64,000 nucleotides of DNA from an uncultured Eubacteriales bacterium (lineage in GTDB: Bacteria; Bacillota; Clostridia; Christensenellales; UBA1242), in NCBI GenBank assembly GCA_948806215.1, contig CAQIDI010000002.1, positions 124,001-188,000 on the forward strand. The letters run 5' to 3'. The position numbers were made by a program, and so were the translations under genes. Shown one piece after another: positions 8,943 to 17,590 of this stretch. Position 1 is the stretch's first letter, and the number at the start of each line of letters is the position of its first letter. A model generated the notes under the pieces. The model ran no database searches. It was not told the origin of the DNA and saw only the letters and a list, made by a program, of their open reading frames with translations.

Positions 8943-9077
8943 ATGAAAAGAACTTATCAACCTAAAAAAAGACAACGTAGTAAAGTTCACGGTTTCAGAC
9001 AAAGAATGAGAACTAAAGGCGGCAGAAATGTTTTAGCAAGAAGAAGAAATCGTGGCAGAAAAAAATTATCAGCATAA
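8943..9077 (+). CDS. rpmH: 50S ribosomal protein L34
   Basis: This is the 44-residue L34 of the large ribosomal subunit, very basic, starting [18 protein letters not shown] and ending [11 protein letters not shown]. The start is set by the universal N-terminus and by AAGGAAGG 9 bases upstream. It heads the rpmH-rnpA-yidD-yidC-jag operon under a consensus promoter. A stem-loop between rpmH and rnpA may lower read-through to the less abundant downstream products. Confidence 0.98.
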   Translation: MKRTYQPKKRQRSKVHGFRQRMRTKGGRNVLARRRNRGRKKLSA

Positions 9078-9092
9078 CAAAGAGTAACATTA

Positions 9093-9120
9093 AAGTGCCT
9101 TTAAATTTTAAGGGCACTTC
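9093..9120 (+). terminator. stem-loop between rpmH and rnpA
   Basis: AAGTGCCTTTAAA pairs with TTTAAGGGCACTT with one mismatch. The T run after it is short and interrupted, so it is more likely a partial attenuator or processing site than a full stop. Confidence 0.6.
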
Positions 9121-9148
9121 TTTGTATTAATTATTAAAAGGTAAAACT

Positions 9149-9487
9149 ATGCTTAAACAAGATAACAGATTAACAAAGCGAAAAGAATTTGGTTATGTTT
9201 ATAAACACGGAAAATATGCTTATAACAACTATTTAACACTAATTTATGTTCCATCAAAATTAAAAGATGTTAGAATTGGTTTTTCGGTTAACAAAAAAAC
9301 CGGAAAAGCTTATGTTAGAAACAAAATTAAAAGGCAGTTACGAGAAATAGTTAGATTAAATTTAGAAAAATTTGAACCTAATTATAACTATGTGTTTATA
9401 ACAAAACCAGAAATAACTTGGATAAGCTTTAAAGAAATTAGCGATTCTGTTATGGATGTTTTAAAAAAGGCAAACAAGTTAAAATGA
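9149..9487 (+). CDS. rnpA: ribonuclease P protein component
   Basis: RnpA is the protein subunit of RNase P, which matures tRNA 5' ends with the catalytic RNA. The protein has 112 residues. The N-terminal LTKRKEFGYVYKHGK and the RNA-binding motif RNKIKRQLREIVR (about 60-72) are family hallmarks. AAAAGGT precedes the ATG. Its TGA stop overlaps the yidD start by 4 bases (ATGA), which implies translational coupling and shows that TGA is a stop codon here. Confidence 0.96.
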   Translation: MLKQDNRLTKRKEFGYVYKHGKYAYNNYLTLIYVPSKLKDVRIGFSVNKKTGKAYVRNKIKRQLREIVRLNLEKFEPNYNYVFITKPEITWISFKEISDSVMDVLKKANKLK

Positions 9488-9759
9488 AAGCTTTTTTAAA
9501 AATAATATTGTTTCCAATAGAAGTTGTTTGTTATTTATTAATTTACCTTTATAAATTTTTAATTTCTCCAATTTTACCAAACACTTGCATTTACTACCCT
9601 ACTTGCTCAACCTATATGCTTAAAGCCATAAAAGAATTTGGTGTGTTTAAAGGTGTAATGCTTGGAATTAAAAGAATTTTTAGATGTACTCCAAGGCATA
9701 ATGGCGGAATAGATTATGTTCCATTAAATATTAAAGGAGATAAAAAATGGATTTTTTAA
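9484..9759 (+). CDS. yidD: membrane protein insertion efficiency factor YidD
   Basis: This 91-residue member of the YidD (haemolytic/DUF37) family is a membrane-associated helper of YidC-dependent insertion. The N-terminal amphipathic/hydrophobic segment is at about 5-30. The conserved core CIYYPTCSTYMLKAI and the Arg-rich RIFRCTPRHNGGIDYVP are plain. It overlaps rnpA by 4 bases and yidC by 13 bases, so the three genes form a tightly coupled set. Its length is normal for the family. Confidence 0.95.
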   Translation: MKAFLKIILFPIEVVCYLLIYLYKFLISPILPNTCIYYPTCSTYMLKAIKEFGVFKGVMLGIKRIFRCTPRHNGGIDYVPLNIKGDKKWIF

Positions 9760-11003
9760 CAATAAATATTGCAAACCTTTTGGCAACTCAACCACAAGGT
9801 ATGTGGGAAGCTTTTATTTTTGGTTTAGAAAATGTTATTAAAAACTATGGTTTAACAATTATTTTAATAACATTAATTATTAAAGTTATTTTACTACCAT
9901 TTGATTTTTTAAATCGTTATGTAACAAAAAAGAACGCTACAAAAATGGCAGTTATTCAACCAGAAATAGAAAAAATTCAAAAGCGTTATGGTGCTAATCG
10001 CGATTTAATTAATCAAAAAACTATGGAAGTTTATAAAAAACATAACTACTCGGTTACCGGCAGTTGTTTTGCTATGATTTTAAATTTAGCCATTACAATA
10101 ACAATATTCTTTACTTTGTTTACTGGCCTTAACCGAATTGCAGCTTATAAAACTGCAACCGAGTTTGAAACATTGCAAGCGGTTTACGAACAAACAGTTG
10201 GTGGTGAACTTGTTGAAACAAAAATAAGCGATGCCGAAAGCAAAGTTCAAGTAAAATTAGAAGATGGCACTATTATTGATTTAGACGAACAAAAAATTAG
10301 TTTAGCAAACGAAGCTGTTGTTAAAACTTATGGCGAAATTAAAGAAGGCTTTTTGTGGATTAAAAGCATTTGGCGTCCAGATACTAACGCATCGGTAACA
10401 TTAAACTATAAGGATTATTTAAGCATTTCAAAAACAAAAGCCGAAGATTTACCACAAGCGGTTTACGAACAAATTTTTAACCCTATTAAAAACGATAAAG
10501 AATTTAGTGGCTGGAACGGATATTTTGTGTTAATAATTTTAGCTGCTGTTGCAACCTATTTATCAACTCAAATAAATGTTTGGATTGGTAAAGCAAGAGC
10601 AAGCCTTAAAGGCGAACAATATGTTGATGCTATGGCACAAAATAAAATTTTAATTTATTTAATGCCAATTATTATGGCTTTGTTTGCTTGGTTCTATAAT
10701 GCTATGTTTGCAATATATATGGTAACTGGTGCATTATTTGGCCTTGCTACAAACCCAATTATCACATTAATTGTTGATAAGCTTTATGCTAAAAACGAAC
10801 AAAAACAAAACGATAAAACATTAGCAACAGTTTCTTATTCAAGAAAGAATATTGAAAAAAATAAAAACTTAAATAATAATTCTGATGTTAAAGTTAAAAA
10901 TGCAAAAATTGCAAAAAATAAGGATACAAAAAATAAACCATTAAATAACGAAATATTATTTAAAAAGTCACAAAAAGATACTTCGAAAAAAGATAAAAAA
11001 TAA
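9747..11003 (+). CDS. yidC: membrane protein insertase YidC
   Basis: YidC inserts membrane proteins alone or with SecYEG. The 418-residue protein begins with a short leader rather than a clear lipobox, then TM segments near 33-55 (ending in the cytoplasmic KK-rich loop with VIQPEIEKIQKRYG), 105-130, 255-275 and a C-terminal pair near 295-345. A segment of about 120 residues between TM2 and the next TM (roughly 130-250) is larger than in typical Bacillota YidC/SpoIIIJ and looks extracytoplasmic. The last 70 residues are an Asn/Lys-rich cytoplasmic tail, probably ribosome-contacting. The upstream ORF overlaps it by 13 bases. Confidence 0.93.
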   Translation: MDFLTINIANLLATQPQGMWEAFIFGLENVIKNYGLTIILITLIIKVILLPFDFLNRYVTKKNATKMAVIQPEIEKIQKRYGANRDLINQKTMEVYKKHNYSVTGSCFAMILNLAITITIFFTLFTGLNRIAAYKTATEFETLQAVYEQTVGGELVETKISDAESKVQVKLEDGTIIDLDEQKISLANEAVVKTYGEIKEGFLWIKSIWRPDTNASVTLNYKDYLSISKTKAEDLPQAVYEQIFNPIKNDKEFSGWNGYFVLIILAAVATYLSTQINVWIGKARASLKGEQYVDAMAQNKILIYLMPIIMALFAWFYNAMFAIYMVTGALFGLATNPIITLIVDKLYAKNEQKQNDKTLATVSYSRKNIEKNKNLNNNSDVKVKNAKIAKNKDTKNKPLNNEILFKKSQKDTSKKDKK

Positions 11004-11018
11004 AAAGGGGAAAACATA

Positions 11019-11756
11019 ATGAGTATTATTGTTACAGCTAAAACAATAGAAAAAGCAATTCAACAAGGGCTAGAACAATTAAATGCACAATTAGAAGATG
11101 TTGAAGTTAATGTTATTTCTGAAGGTGGATTATTAAAAAAGGCTAAAGTTGAAATTAGTTTAACAAGCGAAACTGTTGTTGAACAAAAAGAAACAACAAA
11201 AAAACAAACTCAAAAAAATAAAAAAGAAGAAAAAGTGGAAGAAGTTAACTCCGAAATTGCTTTAACCGAAAAAGTTTCAAAGAAAAAAGAAACTTTAATC
11301 GAAACAGAAAAACTAGCAAAACAATGGTTAGAAGGTTTGGTTTATGCTTATAACATTAATGCAACAGTAGAAACCGAAATTAAAAACCAAGAAGTTTATG
11401 CAAAAATTAATGGCGAAAATTTGGGCGTGCTAATTGGATATCACGGCGAAGCAATGGAAGCTATTGGTCACCTTGCTAACAACTATGTTTTTAACAAATT
11501 AAAAAATACTGCTAGAGTTTTTGTTGATGTTAGTGGCTACAGAGAAAAAAGAATTGAAGAGTTAAAAGCAACAGCTTTAAAACTTGCAGAGCGTGTTAAA
11601 GAAAACAAAAGAAAATATAAACTAGACCCAATGAATAGCTACGAACGCAGAGTTATTCACGAAGCGTTATCAAACATTAGTAACATAACAACTCATTCCG
11701 AAGGTGTTGACCCTAATAGATATTTAATTATTGAATATGTAAGTAACGAAGAATAA
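11019..11756 (+). CDS. jag: Jag/KhpB-type RNA-binding protein
   Basis: Jag (KhpB, EloR) is a KH-R3H RNA-binding protein linked to cell elongation and to YidC. The 245 residues show a Jag_N domain (about 1-50, with EGGLLKKAKVEIS), a charged linker, a KH domain with the GxxG loop as GYHG near 145-150, and an R3H domain with YERRVIHEALSN near the end. It follows yidC by 15 bases with AAAAGGGG as ribosome-binding site, the usual neighbour arrangement. A terminator closes the operon. Confidence 0.95.
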   Translation: MSIIVTAKTIEKAIQQGLEQLNAQLEDVEVNVISEGGLLKKAKVEISLTSETVVEQKETTKKQTQKNKKEEKVEEVNSEIALTEKVSKKKETLIETEKLAKQWLEGLVYAYNINATVETEIKNQEVYAKINGENLGVLIGYHGEAMEAIGHLANNYVFNKLKNTARVFVDVSGYREKRIEELKATALKLAERVKENKRKYKLDPMNSYERRVIHEALSNISNITTHSEGVDPNRYLIIEYVSNEE

Positions 11757-11763
11757 AATAAAA

Positions 11764-11792
11764 ATCTACCAGTTAAATTGGTAGGTTTTTTT
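11764..11792 (+). terminator. terminator after jag
   Basis: CTACCA and TGGTAG form a stem followed by a run of seven T residues. Confidence 0.8.
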
Positions 11793-11812
11793 ATAATAAT
11801 AAACTTAGTTTA

Positions 11813-12022
11813 CTAGTTAAAAAAATCGTTAGGATTTATTTTTAATATTTCGCAAATATTTAGAAATGTATTTAAACTAATATTTATTTTACCATTTTCA
11901 ACATCGCTAATATACCCTTTGTTTTTACCTAATTTTAAACTTAACTCATAGGCTGAAATATTATTATTTATTCGGTATTGATAAATTTTAAAACGAATGT
12001 TTTTTAGTTTTTTACTATACAT
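11813..12022 (-). CDS. small XRE-family transcriptional regulator
   Basis: This 69-residue protein is a single Cro/CI-type helix-turn-helix domain with SAYELSLKLGKNKGYISDVENGK as the recognition core (written in two parts in the sequence at about 25-47). It has no effector domain, so it should act as a simple dimeric repressor. On the minus strand TATAAT lies 6 bases upstream of the ATG, which predicts a leaderless mRNA. It is the downstream of two minus-strand regulators lying between jag and mnmE. Its targets are unknown. Confidence 0.85.
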   Translation of the reverse strand: MYSKKLKNIRFKIYQYRINNNISAYELSLKLGKNKGYISDVENGKINISLNTFLNICEILKINPNDFFN

Positions 12023-12113
12023 ATTTTTATTATAATATACTTTTACATTTACCTAATTGAATAGTATTCCATATAACATAAAAGTGATTGTTTTACGATG
12101 GTTAATTTTTTAA

Positions 12114-12335
12114 TTAATCGTTTTTAATACCTAAAAGATAATCCACTTTAACATTAAAAAATTTGGCTACTTTAATTAACATTTTAATCCGTGGTTCTTT
12201 ACCTCTATTTTCCCAATCGTAAAGGGTTGACCTATTAATTTGCAATAATTTTGAAAGTTCTAAATAACTAAAATTATTTTTTAATCGTAGTTCTTTTAAT
12301 CTTTCACTAAATTTATTAACTTTATTATTTTTCAT
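12114..12335 (-). CDS. small XRE-family transcriptional regulator
   Basis: This is a 73-residue Cro/CI-type helix-turn-helix protein, with FSYLELSKLLQINRST and LYDWENRGKEPR marking the recognition helices and VDYLLGIK the typical C-terminal end. It resembles the other small XRE proteins of this window more than the 11813 protein does. On the minus strand TAAAAT-AAAAAT precedes the ATG with no ribosome-binding site, so the message may be leaderless. Targets are unknown. Confidence 0.85.
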   Translation of the reverse strand: MKNNKVNKFSERLKELRLKNNFSYLELSKLLQINRSTLYDWENRGKEPRIKMLIKVAKFFNVKVDYLLGIKND

Positions 12336-12430
12336 ATTTTTATTTTAATATAAAAAATCATTTTACTATTCGTTTTATACACGATAAAAAAATTATTGTT
12401 AATATTTTTTTGTTTAAATTTAATATCAAC

Positions 12431-12459
12431 TTGAAAAAAAATGTTTTATAGAGTAAAAT
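12431..12459 (+). promoter_or_regulatory. mnmE promoter, predicted leaderless
   Basis: TTGAAA (12431-12436), a 17-base spacer and TAAAAT (12454-12459) predict a start near 12466, two bases before the mnmE ATG at 12468. An earlier in-frame ATG at 12441 lies inside the spacer and so is unlikely to be used. Confidence 0.65.
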
Positions 12460-12467
12460 ATATCGTA

Positions 12468-13820
12468 ATGGAAACTATTGCAGCAATATCAACTCCGCAA
12501 GGGGTTGGCGGAATTAGTGTAATAAGATTAAGTGGCAAAGAAGCAAAGAAAGTTGCTTCTAAGGTTTTTTCTTGTTATGGAGATGTTTCGTTTAAAGATA
12601 TTGAACCTAGGAAAATGTATTTGGGAACTTTTAAAGCAGAAAATTTTACAGAAAAATGTATGACTGTTTATTTTAAAGCACCAAATTCCTACACCGGCGA
12701 AGATGTTATCGAATTTCAATGCCACGGTGGAACAGTTATTGCAAATGGTATTTTAACTGCTCTTATCAACAATGGTGCAACCTTAGCAGGCCCAGGTGAA
12801 TTTACAAAACGAGCATTTATTAATGGTAAGTTATCGCTTGATGAAGCTGAAGGTGTTATGGATATGATTAACGCCGAAAGCGAAAGCGAAGTTAGAGCTG
12901 GATATAACTTGTTAAACGGAAGCTTAAGCAAAGAAATTTTGGAATTACAGAACAACTTAACAAAAATGCTTGCAAAAATAGAAGTGGTTTTAGATTATCC
13001 CGAAAACGATTACGAAGACCAAACTTGCGACGAAGTTGAAAAAGTTTTGTTGGAATCAAAACAAAAAATAGAAAATTTAATTAAAACTTCCGACACAGGT
13101 ATGCTTATTAAAAATGGTAGCAAAGTTTTAATTTTAGGAAAACCTAATGTTGGAAAAAGCAGTTTGTTAAATGCTATTTTAAACTACGATCGAGCAATAG
13201 TTACAAACATTAAAGGAACAACCAGAGATATTTTAGAAGAAAGTTATGTTTATAATGGTGTTAAATTTGTTTTAACCGATACTGCTGGCGTGCACGAAAG
13301 TTCTGATATTGTTGAAAAAATTGGAATTGATAGAGCAAAACAAGCAATTAACTATGCAGATGTTATTTTGGTTGTTTTAGATTCTAGCGAAAAGTTAGAA
13401 CAAGAAGATAAACAAATTTTAGAATTGGTTAAAAACAAAAAAACAATTCTTGTTTTAAACAAAAGCGATAAGCAAAACAAGTTAGACTTATCAGGGTATA
13501 ATTTTGAATACAAATTTAATGTTAGTGCACTAAACAAAACTGGAATCGAAAACCTAAAACAAAGCATTTACGATTTGGTAATTGATAAGAACATAATATC
13601 ATCTAATTTGCTAATAACAAGCAAACGCCATTTGCAAGCTTTAAAAAAAGCGGTTAGTTGCATAAACGATGCATTAAACAGTTTAAAAATTGGAAACACA
13701 TTGGATGTTGTTTCGATTGATATTAAAAATGTGTGGTTTGCGCTTGGAGAGATTACCGGAAACAGTAATAACGAAAGCATTATAACCGAAATATTTAGTT
13801 CTTTTTGTGTGGGAAAATAA
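12468..13820 (+). CDS. mnmE: tRNA modification GTPase MnmE
   Basis: MnmE works with MnmG to modify U34 of certain tRNAs (cmnm5U). I start it at 12468 because METIAAISTPQGVGGISVIR is the family N-terminus, giving 450 residues. The formyl-THF-binding N domain spans 1-118. The G domain has G1 GKPNVGKS at 224-231, DTAG, and NKSD. The C-terminus CVGK (447-450) corresponds to the essential CxGK. A predicted promoter ends 9 bases before the ATG, with no ribosome-binding site. A GNAT gene is wedged between it and mnmG. Confidence 0.95.
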   Translation: METIAAISTPQGVGGISVIRLSGKEAKKVASKVFSCYGDVSFKDIEPRKMYLGTFKAENFTEKCMTVYFKAPNSYTGEDVIEFQCHGGTVIANGILTALINNGATLAGPGEFTKRAFINGKLSLDEAEGVMDMINAESESEVRAGYNLLNGSLSKEILELQNNLTKMLAKIEVVLDYPENDYEDQTCDEVEKVLLESKQKIENLIKTSDTGMLIKNGSKVLILGKPNVGKSSLLNAILNYDRAIVTNIKGTTRDILEESYVYNGVKFVLTDTAGVHESSDIVEKIGIDRAKQAINYADVILVVLDSSEKLEQEDKQILELVKNKKTILVLNKSDKQNKLDLSGYNFEYKFNVSALNKTGIENLKQSIYDLVIDKNIISSNLLITSKRHLQALKKAVSCINDALNSLKIGNTLDVVSIDIKNVWFALGEITGNSNNESIITEIFSSFCVGK

Positions 13821-13821
13821 T

Positions 13822-14421
13822 ATGAACTTTATTTGGCGAGAAACAAATGGCGAAGATAAAAAAATTTTTAATGATTGGCATAAAAAAGCAAAGTTAAAAA
13901 ACAACGATTACGATAATATTTCCGTGTTTTTAACCGATAAAACTTTGCTTGGTAATTTTATTGATAATATTACAACATCTTTTCCGGAAAGATTAAAGGC
14001 ATTAACTGCAACATTAAATAATGTTCCAGTTGGAGTTGTTGTTGCCTACATTAGAAACGAACCAAATTTAGATAATGTTATAACATTTGAAGCAATAGCT
14101 GTTAACCCTGAATTTCAAAAAATGGGAATAGGAACTGCAATGGTTTTTGATATTGTTAAAAACAGTGATGCTATATTAAAAGATATTCCAGAATACTTTT
14201 TTGCTTGTATTGATAAGGATAACGCTTCTAGCGAAGCAATTTTTACTAAGAATGGTTTTAAAACCGATAAAATTGAACATTTTGATTATTATAGCTATTA
14301 TCTAGATAAATCCGATGCGGATTTGTTAAAGGATAAGCCAGAACCTTCTTTAGATTTAGCTATTAAAGAAACATTAAAACTGGCTAAACTACAAAAAAAT
14401 AATATAAAAACAAGAAAATAA
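13822..14421 (+). CDS. GNAT-family N-acetyltransferase between mnmE and mnmG
   Basis: This protein of about 199 residues belongs to the GNAT fold: FEAIAVNPEFQKMGIGTAMVF (split at about 88-108) is the acetyl-CoA-binding motif A with Q-x-x-G-I-G-T, and ASSEAIFTKNGF is motif B. The ATG at 13822 follows the mnmE stop by one base. A GTG at 13807 is in frame but would overlap mnmE. The stop is one base before the mnmG ATG, so the three genes are surely co-transcribed. Its presence between two tRNA-modification genes suggests, but does not show, a role with tRNA or translation. Confidence 0.85.
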   Translation: MNFIWRETNGEDKKIFNDWHKKAKLKNNDYDNISVFLTDKTLLGNFIDNITTSFPERLKALTATLNNVPVGVVVAYIRNEPNLDNVITFEAIAVNPEFQKMGIGTAMVFDIVKNSDAILKDIPEYFFACIDKDNASSEAIFTKNGFKTDKIEHFDYYSYYLDKSDADLLKDKPEPSLDLAIKETLKLAKLQKNNIKTRK

Positions 14422-14422
14422 A

Positions 14423-16282
14423 ATGAAAGATAATTTTTACGATGCAGTTGTAATAGGTTCGGGACACGCCGGTTGCGAAGCGGCTTTGGCACTTGCTCGA
14501 ATGAATAACAAAACTTTACTATTAACCCTTAATCTTGATAGTATTGCTTTTTTGGCGTGCAATCCTAGCATTGGCGGAACTGCTAAGGGGCACTTGGTTT
14601 GCGAAATTGATGCTCTTGGTGGACAAATGGGCATTAACGCTGATAGAACAACTATTCAACGCCGTATGCTTAATAGTTCTAAAGGCCCTGCGGTTTGGTC
14701 GCTTCGAGCACAGGCCGACAAAATAATGTATCACACAACAATGAAAGAAACCCTAGAGCAAACAAAAAATTTGTTTATTAGGCAAGCAGAAGCAAGCAAA
14801 ATTTTAACTAAGAACAATAAAGTTATAGGAGTTAAAACAAGCCAAGGCGACACCTTTAATTGTGGTGCTGTTGTTGTTTGCACAGGCGTTTATTTAAAGA
14901 GCAAAGTTATTGTTGGAAAGTATACTGCTAACACTGGTCCAAATGGTTTTGCTCCTGCTAATAAGTTAACTAAAAGCTTATTAGATTTGGGTTTAAACAT
15001 AAGACGATTTAAAACTGGAACTCCAGTTAGAGTTCACTCTGATAGCATTAATTACAATATATTAGAAGAACAATATGGCGAAGATAACATTCAAACCTTT
15101 AGTTTTATGACAAAAACCCCACCTAAAAATGTTATTAAATGTTATTTAACTTACACAACTGAGCAAACTAAAAATTTAATTTTAGATAACTTAGATAAAG
15201 CGCCAATGTATAATGGAGCAATAAAAGGCGAAGGTCCGCGCTACTGCCCTAGCATTGAAAGCAAGGTTGTTAGATTTTCTGATAAAGAACGACATCAGTT
15301 GTTTTTAGAGCCAGAAGCATTAAGTACAAAAGAAATTTATGTTCAAGGATTATCAACCAGTATGCCAACTAACATTCAAAAGCAAATGGTTAGAAGCGTT
15401 ATTGGTTTAGAAAATGCTCAAATAATGCGTGATGCTTATGCTATAGAATACGACTGCATTGATAGCCTAGATTTGTATCCAACTTTGCAATATAAAAACA
15501 TTAGCGGTCTTTATTTTGCTGGCCAAGTTAACGGAACTAGTGGTTACGAAGAAGCAGCAGCACAAGGCATTATGGCAGGCATTAATGCTTCGCAGTTTTT
15601 AAAAGGAAAAGAACCATTAGTTTTAAAACGCAACGAAGCTTATATTGGAGTTTTAATAGACGACCTTGTTACCAAAGGCACAAACGAGCCATATCGAATG
15701 ATGACTAGCCGTGCAGAATATAGGTTGCAACTAAGGCAAGATAATGCCGACCTAAGATTAACGCAAAAAGGTTACGATGTTGGTTTGGTTACCAAACAAC
15801 GATATAACAAATATTTGCAGCGTGTTAACAAAATTAAACAACTTAAAACCGAATTTGATAAAATTAGGCCACCAAAAGAAGTTAACGAAATGTTATCCGA
15901 AAATGGCGAGGTGGAAGCCAAAGTTGGAATTAGCATTAGCGATTGCTTGAAGCGTGCAAACATTACCATAAAAGAAGTTTTAAATTATTTTCCTGAATTT
16001 AAAAATTATCCTACCAGTGTTTTAACTCAAGTTGAAATAGAATGTAAATATGAAGGATATTTAAAACGCCAAGATGTGCAAATAGAGCAAGCAAGAAAAC
16101 AAGAAACAACTTTGCTTCCTACAAACATTAATTATTTAAAAATTAAAGGTTTAAGCCTAGAAGCACAACAAAAGCTAGATCAAATAAAACCATTATCGCT
16201 TGGTCAGGCAAGTCGCATTAGCGGTGTTAGCCCTGCCGATATTGCGGTGTTAACAGTTTATATTAAAACTATTAATAAATAA
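14423..16282 (+). CDS. mnmG: tRNA uridine-5-carboxymethylaminomethyl modification enzyme MnmG
   Basis: MnmG (GidA) is the FAD enzyme that partners MnmE in wobble-uridine modification. The 619 residues are usual. The N-terminal dinucleotide fold has GSGHAGCEAALALARM (about 10-25), NPSIGGTAKGHLV carries the substrate Cys/loop region, and LYFAGQVNGTSGYEEAAAQG (about 365-385) is the second FAD signature. The C-terminal helical domain binds MnmE. It begins one base after the preceding acetyltransferase gene. A terminator lies just downstream. Confidence 0.97.
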   Translation: MKDNFYDAVVIGSGHAGCEAALALARMNNKTLLLTLNLDSIAFLACNPSIGGTAKGHLVCEIDALGGQMGINADRTTIQRRMLNSSKGPAVWSLRAQADKIMYHTTMKETLEQTKNLFIRQAEASKILTKNNKVIGVKTSQGDTFNCGAVVVCTGVYLKSKVIVGKYTANTGPNGFAPANKLTKSLLDLGLNIRRFKTGTPVRVHSDSINYNILEEQYGEDNIQTFSFMTKTPPKNVIKCYLTYTTEQTKNLILDNLDKAPMYNGAIKGEGPRYCPSIESKVVRFSDKERHQLFLEPEALSTKEIYVQGLSTSMPTNIQKQMVRSVIGLENAQIMRDAYAIEYDCIDSLDLYPTLQYKNISGLYFAGQVNGTSGYEEAAAQGIMAGINASQFLKGKEPLVLKRNEAYIGVLIDDLVTKGTNEPYRMMTSRAEYRLQLRQDNADLRLTQKGYDVGLVTKQRYNKYLQRVNKIKQLKTEFDKIRPPKEVNEMLSENGEVEAKVGISISDCLKRANITIKEVLNYFPEFKNYPTSVLTQVEIECKYEGYLKRQDVQIEQARKQETTLLPTNINYLKIKGLSLEAQQKLDQIKPLSLGQASRISGVSPADIAVLTVYIKTINK

Positions 16283-16287
16283 AAAAT

Positions 16288-16326
16288 AAAGATATAGTTA
16301 TATTTTAATAACTATATCTTTTTTGT
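16288..16326 (+). terminator. terminator after mnmG
   Basis: AAGATATAGTTAT pairs with ATAACTATATCTT, followed by TTTTTT. Confidence 0.85.
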
Positions 16327-16392
16327 GTTATAAACTTGTTTTTATTATTATTTAAGCCCTAATAAAAAATTAATATTAATACTAAACAACAA

Positions 16393-16420
16393 AAAATGGC
16401 TATATTAAGCCATTTTTTTG
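16393..16420. terminator. terminator of the SPFH gene, bidirectional
   Basis: AAAATGGCT and AGCCATTTT form a stem with T runs on both strands. It lies directly after the stop of the minus-strand SPFH gene. Confidence 0.8.
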
Positions 16421-16423
16421 TTT

Positions 16424-17299
16424 TTAATTATAATCTTTATTAGTTGTTATAACTGGTTGAGCATTTTTATCACCACACAGAACAACTAATAGGTTTCCAA
16501 CTATTTCCGCCTTGCTTTTATCTGAAAGATTAACAATTTTTTTATGGTTAAGTTCTTTTAAAGCCATTTCTACCATACTAACTGCTCCTTCAACAATAAT
16601 CTTTCTAGCAGCAATAATGGCACTTGCTTGTTGTCGTTGTAACATAGCAGCTGCAATTTCTTGAGCATAAGCAATGTGGTTTAATCTAACTTCTAAAACT
16701 TCTACTCCAACTTTGTCTAATCGTTTTTGAACAGATTCTTTTAACTTCTCGTTAACTTCATCGTTATTATCTCTAAGAGTTATAACATCTTCTGTAACAT
16801 CATCAAACAAATCGTAAGGATACATACCGGCTAATTCTCTTAAAGCACTTTCGCTTTGGTTTGATACATATTGCTCATAGTCCTCAACTTCATACATAGC
16901 TTCATAGGTATCATCAACTTTCCAAACAACAATAGAACTAATCTCAATAGGATTTCCTAAAGCATCGTTAACTTTAATTTTATCAACATTAAAGTTTCTA
17001 ATTCTTAAACTAATTCTTCTTTTTAAATAAAAAGGATTAACATAATTTATTCCGGTTCTACGGCTTGTTCCTTTATATTTACCAAATAAAGTAAACACTT
17101 TAGCTTCGTTTGGTTGATTAATATAAAAACCATTAAACGAAAAACCGAATGCTGCAAATAAAATTGCTGTTAGTGCTGCTAGTGGTTCTAAAGCAGTTGT
17201 TATAATTAGGAATATTGAACCCACCGCCAAAGCTAGTAATGTTAATGTTACAGTTAAGCCTATAGCCAAGCTTGTTTTTTCATATTTAATTTCGTGCAT
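16424..17299 (-). CDS. SPFH/band 7 domain membrane protein
   Basis: This 291-residue protein belongs to the SPFH (stomatin/prohibitin/flotillin/HflK) superfamily. Two hydrophobic segments at about 10-32 and 38-56 anchor it, followed by the band 7 domain: NEAKVFTLFGKYKGT, NPFYLKRRISLRIRNFN, and a long helical segment with NEKLKESVQKRLDKVGVEV and RQQASAIIAARKIIVEGAV. Such proteins form membrane rings that scaffold other complexes, often proteases such as FtsH, which is encoded about 5 kb away. GGGAGGG precedes the ATG. It is transcribed against its neighbours and has its own terminator. Confidence 0.9.
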   Translation of the reverse strand: MHEIKYEKTSLAIGLTVTLTLLALAVGSIFLIITTALEPLAALTAILFAAFGFSFNGFYINQPNEAKVFTLFGKYKGTSRRTGINYVNPFYLKRRISLRIRNFNVDKIKVNDALGNPIEISSIVVWKVDDTYEAMYEVEDYEQYVSNQSESALRELAGMYPYDLFDDVTEDVITLRDNNDEVNEKLKESVQKRLDKVGVEVLEVRLNHIAYAQEIAAAMLQRQQASAIIAARKIIVEGAVSMVEMALKELNHKKIVNLSDKSKAEIVGNLLVVLCGDKNAQPVITTNKDYN

Positions 17300-17455
17300 T
17301 ATTTTTCCCTCCCATATAATACATAATTATTATATTATTAATTTTTTAGATTTGCAATAAATATAAAACAATAATACAATTCTAAGATAATAAAAGTTTA
17401 TTATTTTTTTAAACATTATTATAATAACCTTTATTAATTTACTAATTTTTTAAAT

Positions 17456-17483
17456 TTGTGATATACTTATTTTAGTATATAAT
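17456..17483 (+). promoter_or_regulatory. rsmG promoter
   Basis: TTGTGA (17456-17461), a 16-base spacer and TATAAT (17478-17483). The 290-base gap before rsmG holds this promoter and a parS site and is otherwise plain AT-rich sequence. Confidence 0.6.
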
Positions 17484-17563
17484 ATTATATATTTTACTAA
17501 AAACTAATATGCGCTATCATATAATTTATAATATTTTTAAAAAGTTACAAAAATAAGGAGAAA

Positions 17564-17584
17564 ATGTTTCACGTGAAACATTAA
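17564..17584 (+). CDS. six-codon leader minicistron formed by parS, before rsmG
   Basis: AAGGAG (17555-17560) is followed by ATG at 17564, and the reading frame MFHVKH-stop is made entirely of the parS palindrome. The TAA at 17582-17584 ends 6 bases before the rsmG ATG at 17591, which has no close ribosome-binding site of its own. Re-initiation after this minicistron would translate rsmG. It could also be coincidence, with the real ribosome-binding site simply placed far upstream. Confidence 0.35.
   Translation: MFHVKH
17565..17580. promoter_or_regulatory. parS site 1
   Basis: TGTTTCACGTGAAACA is a perfect copy of the ParB-binding parS palindrome known from Bacillus subtilis. It lies in the 5' leader of rsmG. 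Confidence 0.95.
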
Positions 17585-17590
17585 AACAAA

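Noticed and set aside
9484..9487. Use of a code where TGA means Trp.
   Set aside because: rnpA and copA end in TGA at overlapping starts of the next genes, and Trp is coded by TGG throughout.
12441..12467. An earlier ATG for mnmE.
   Set aside because: It lies within the predicted promoter spacer and adds nine residues not found in the family.
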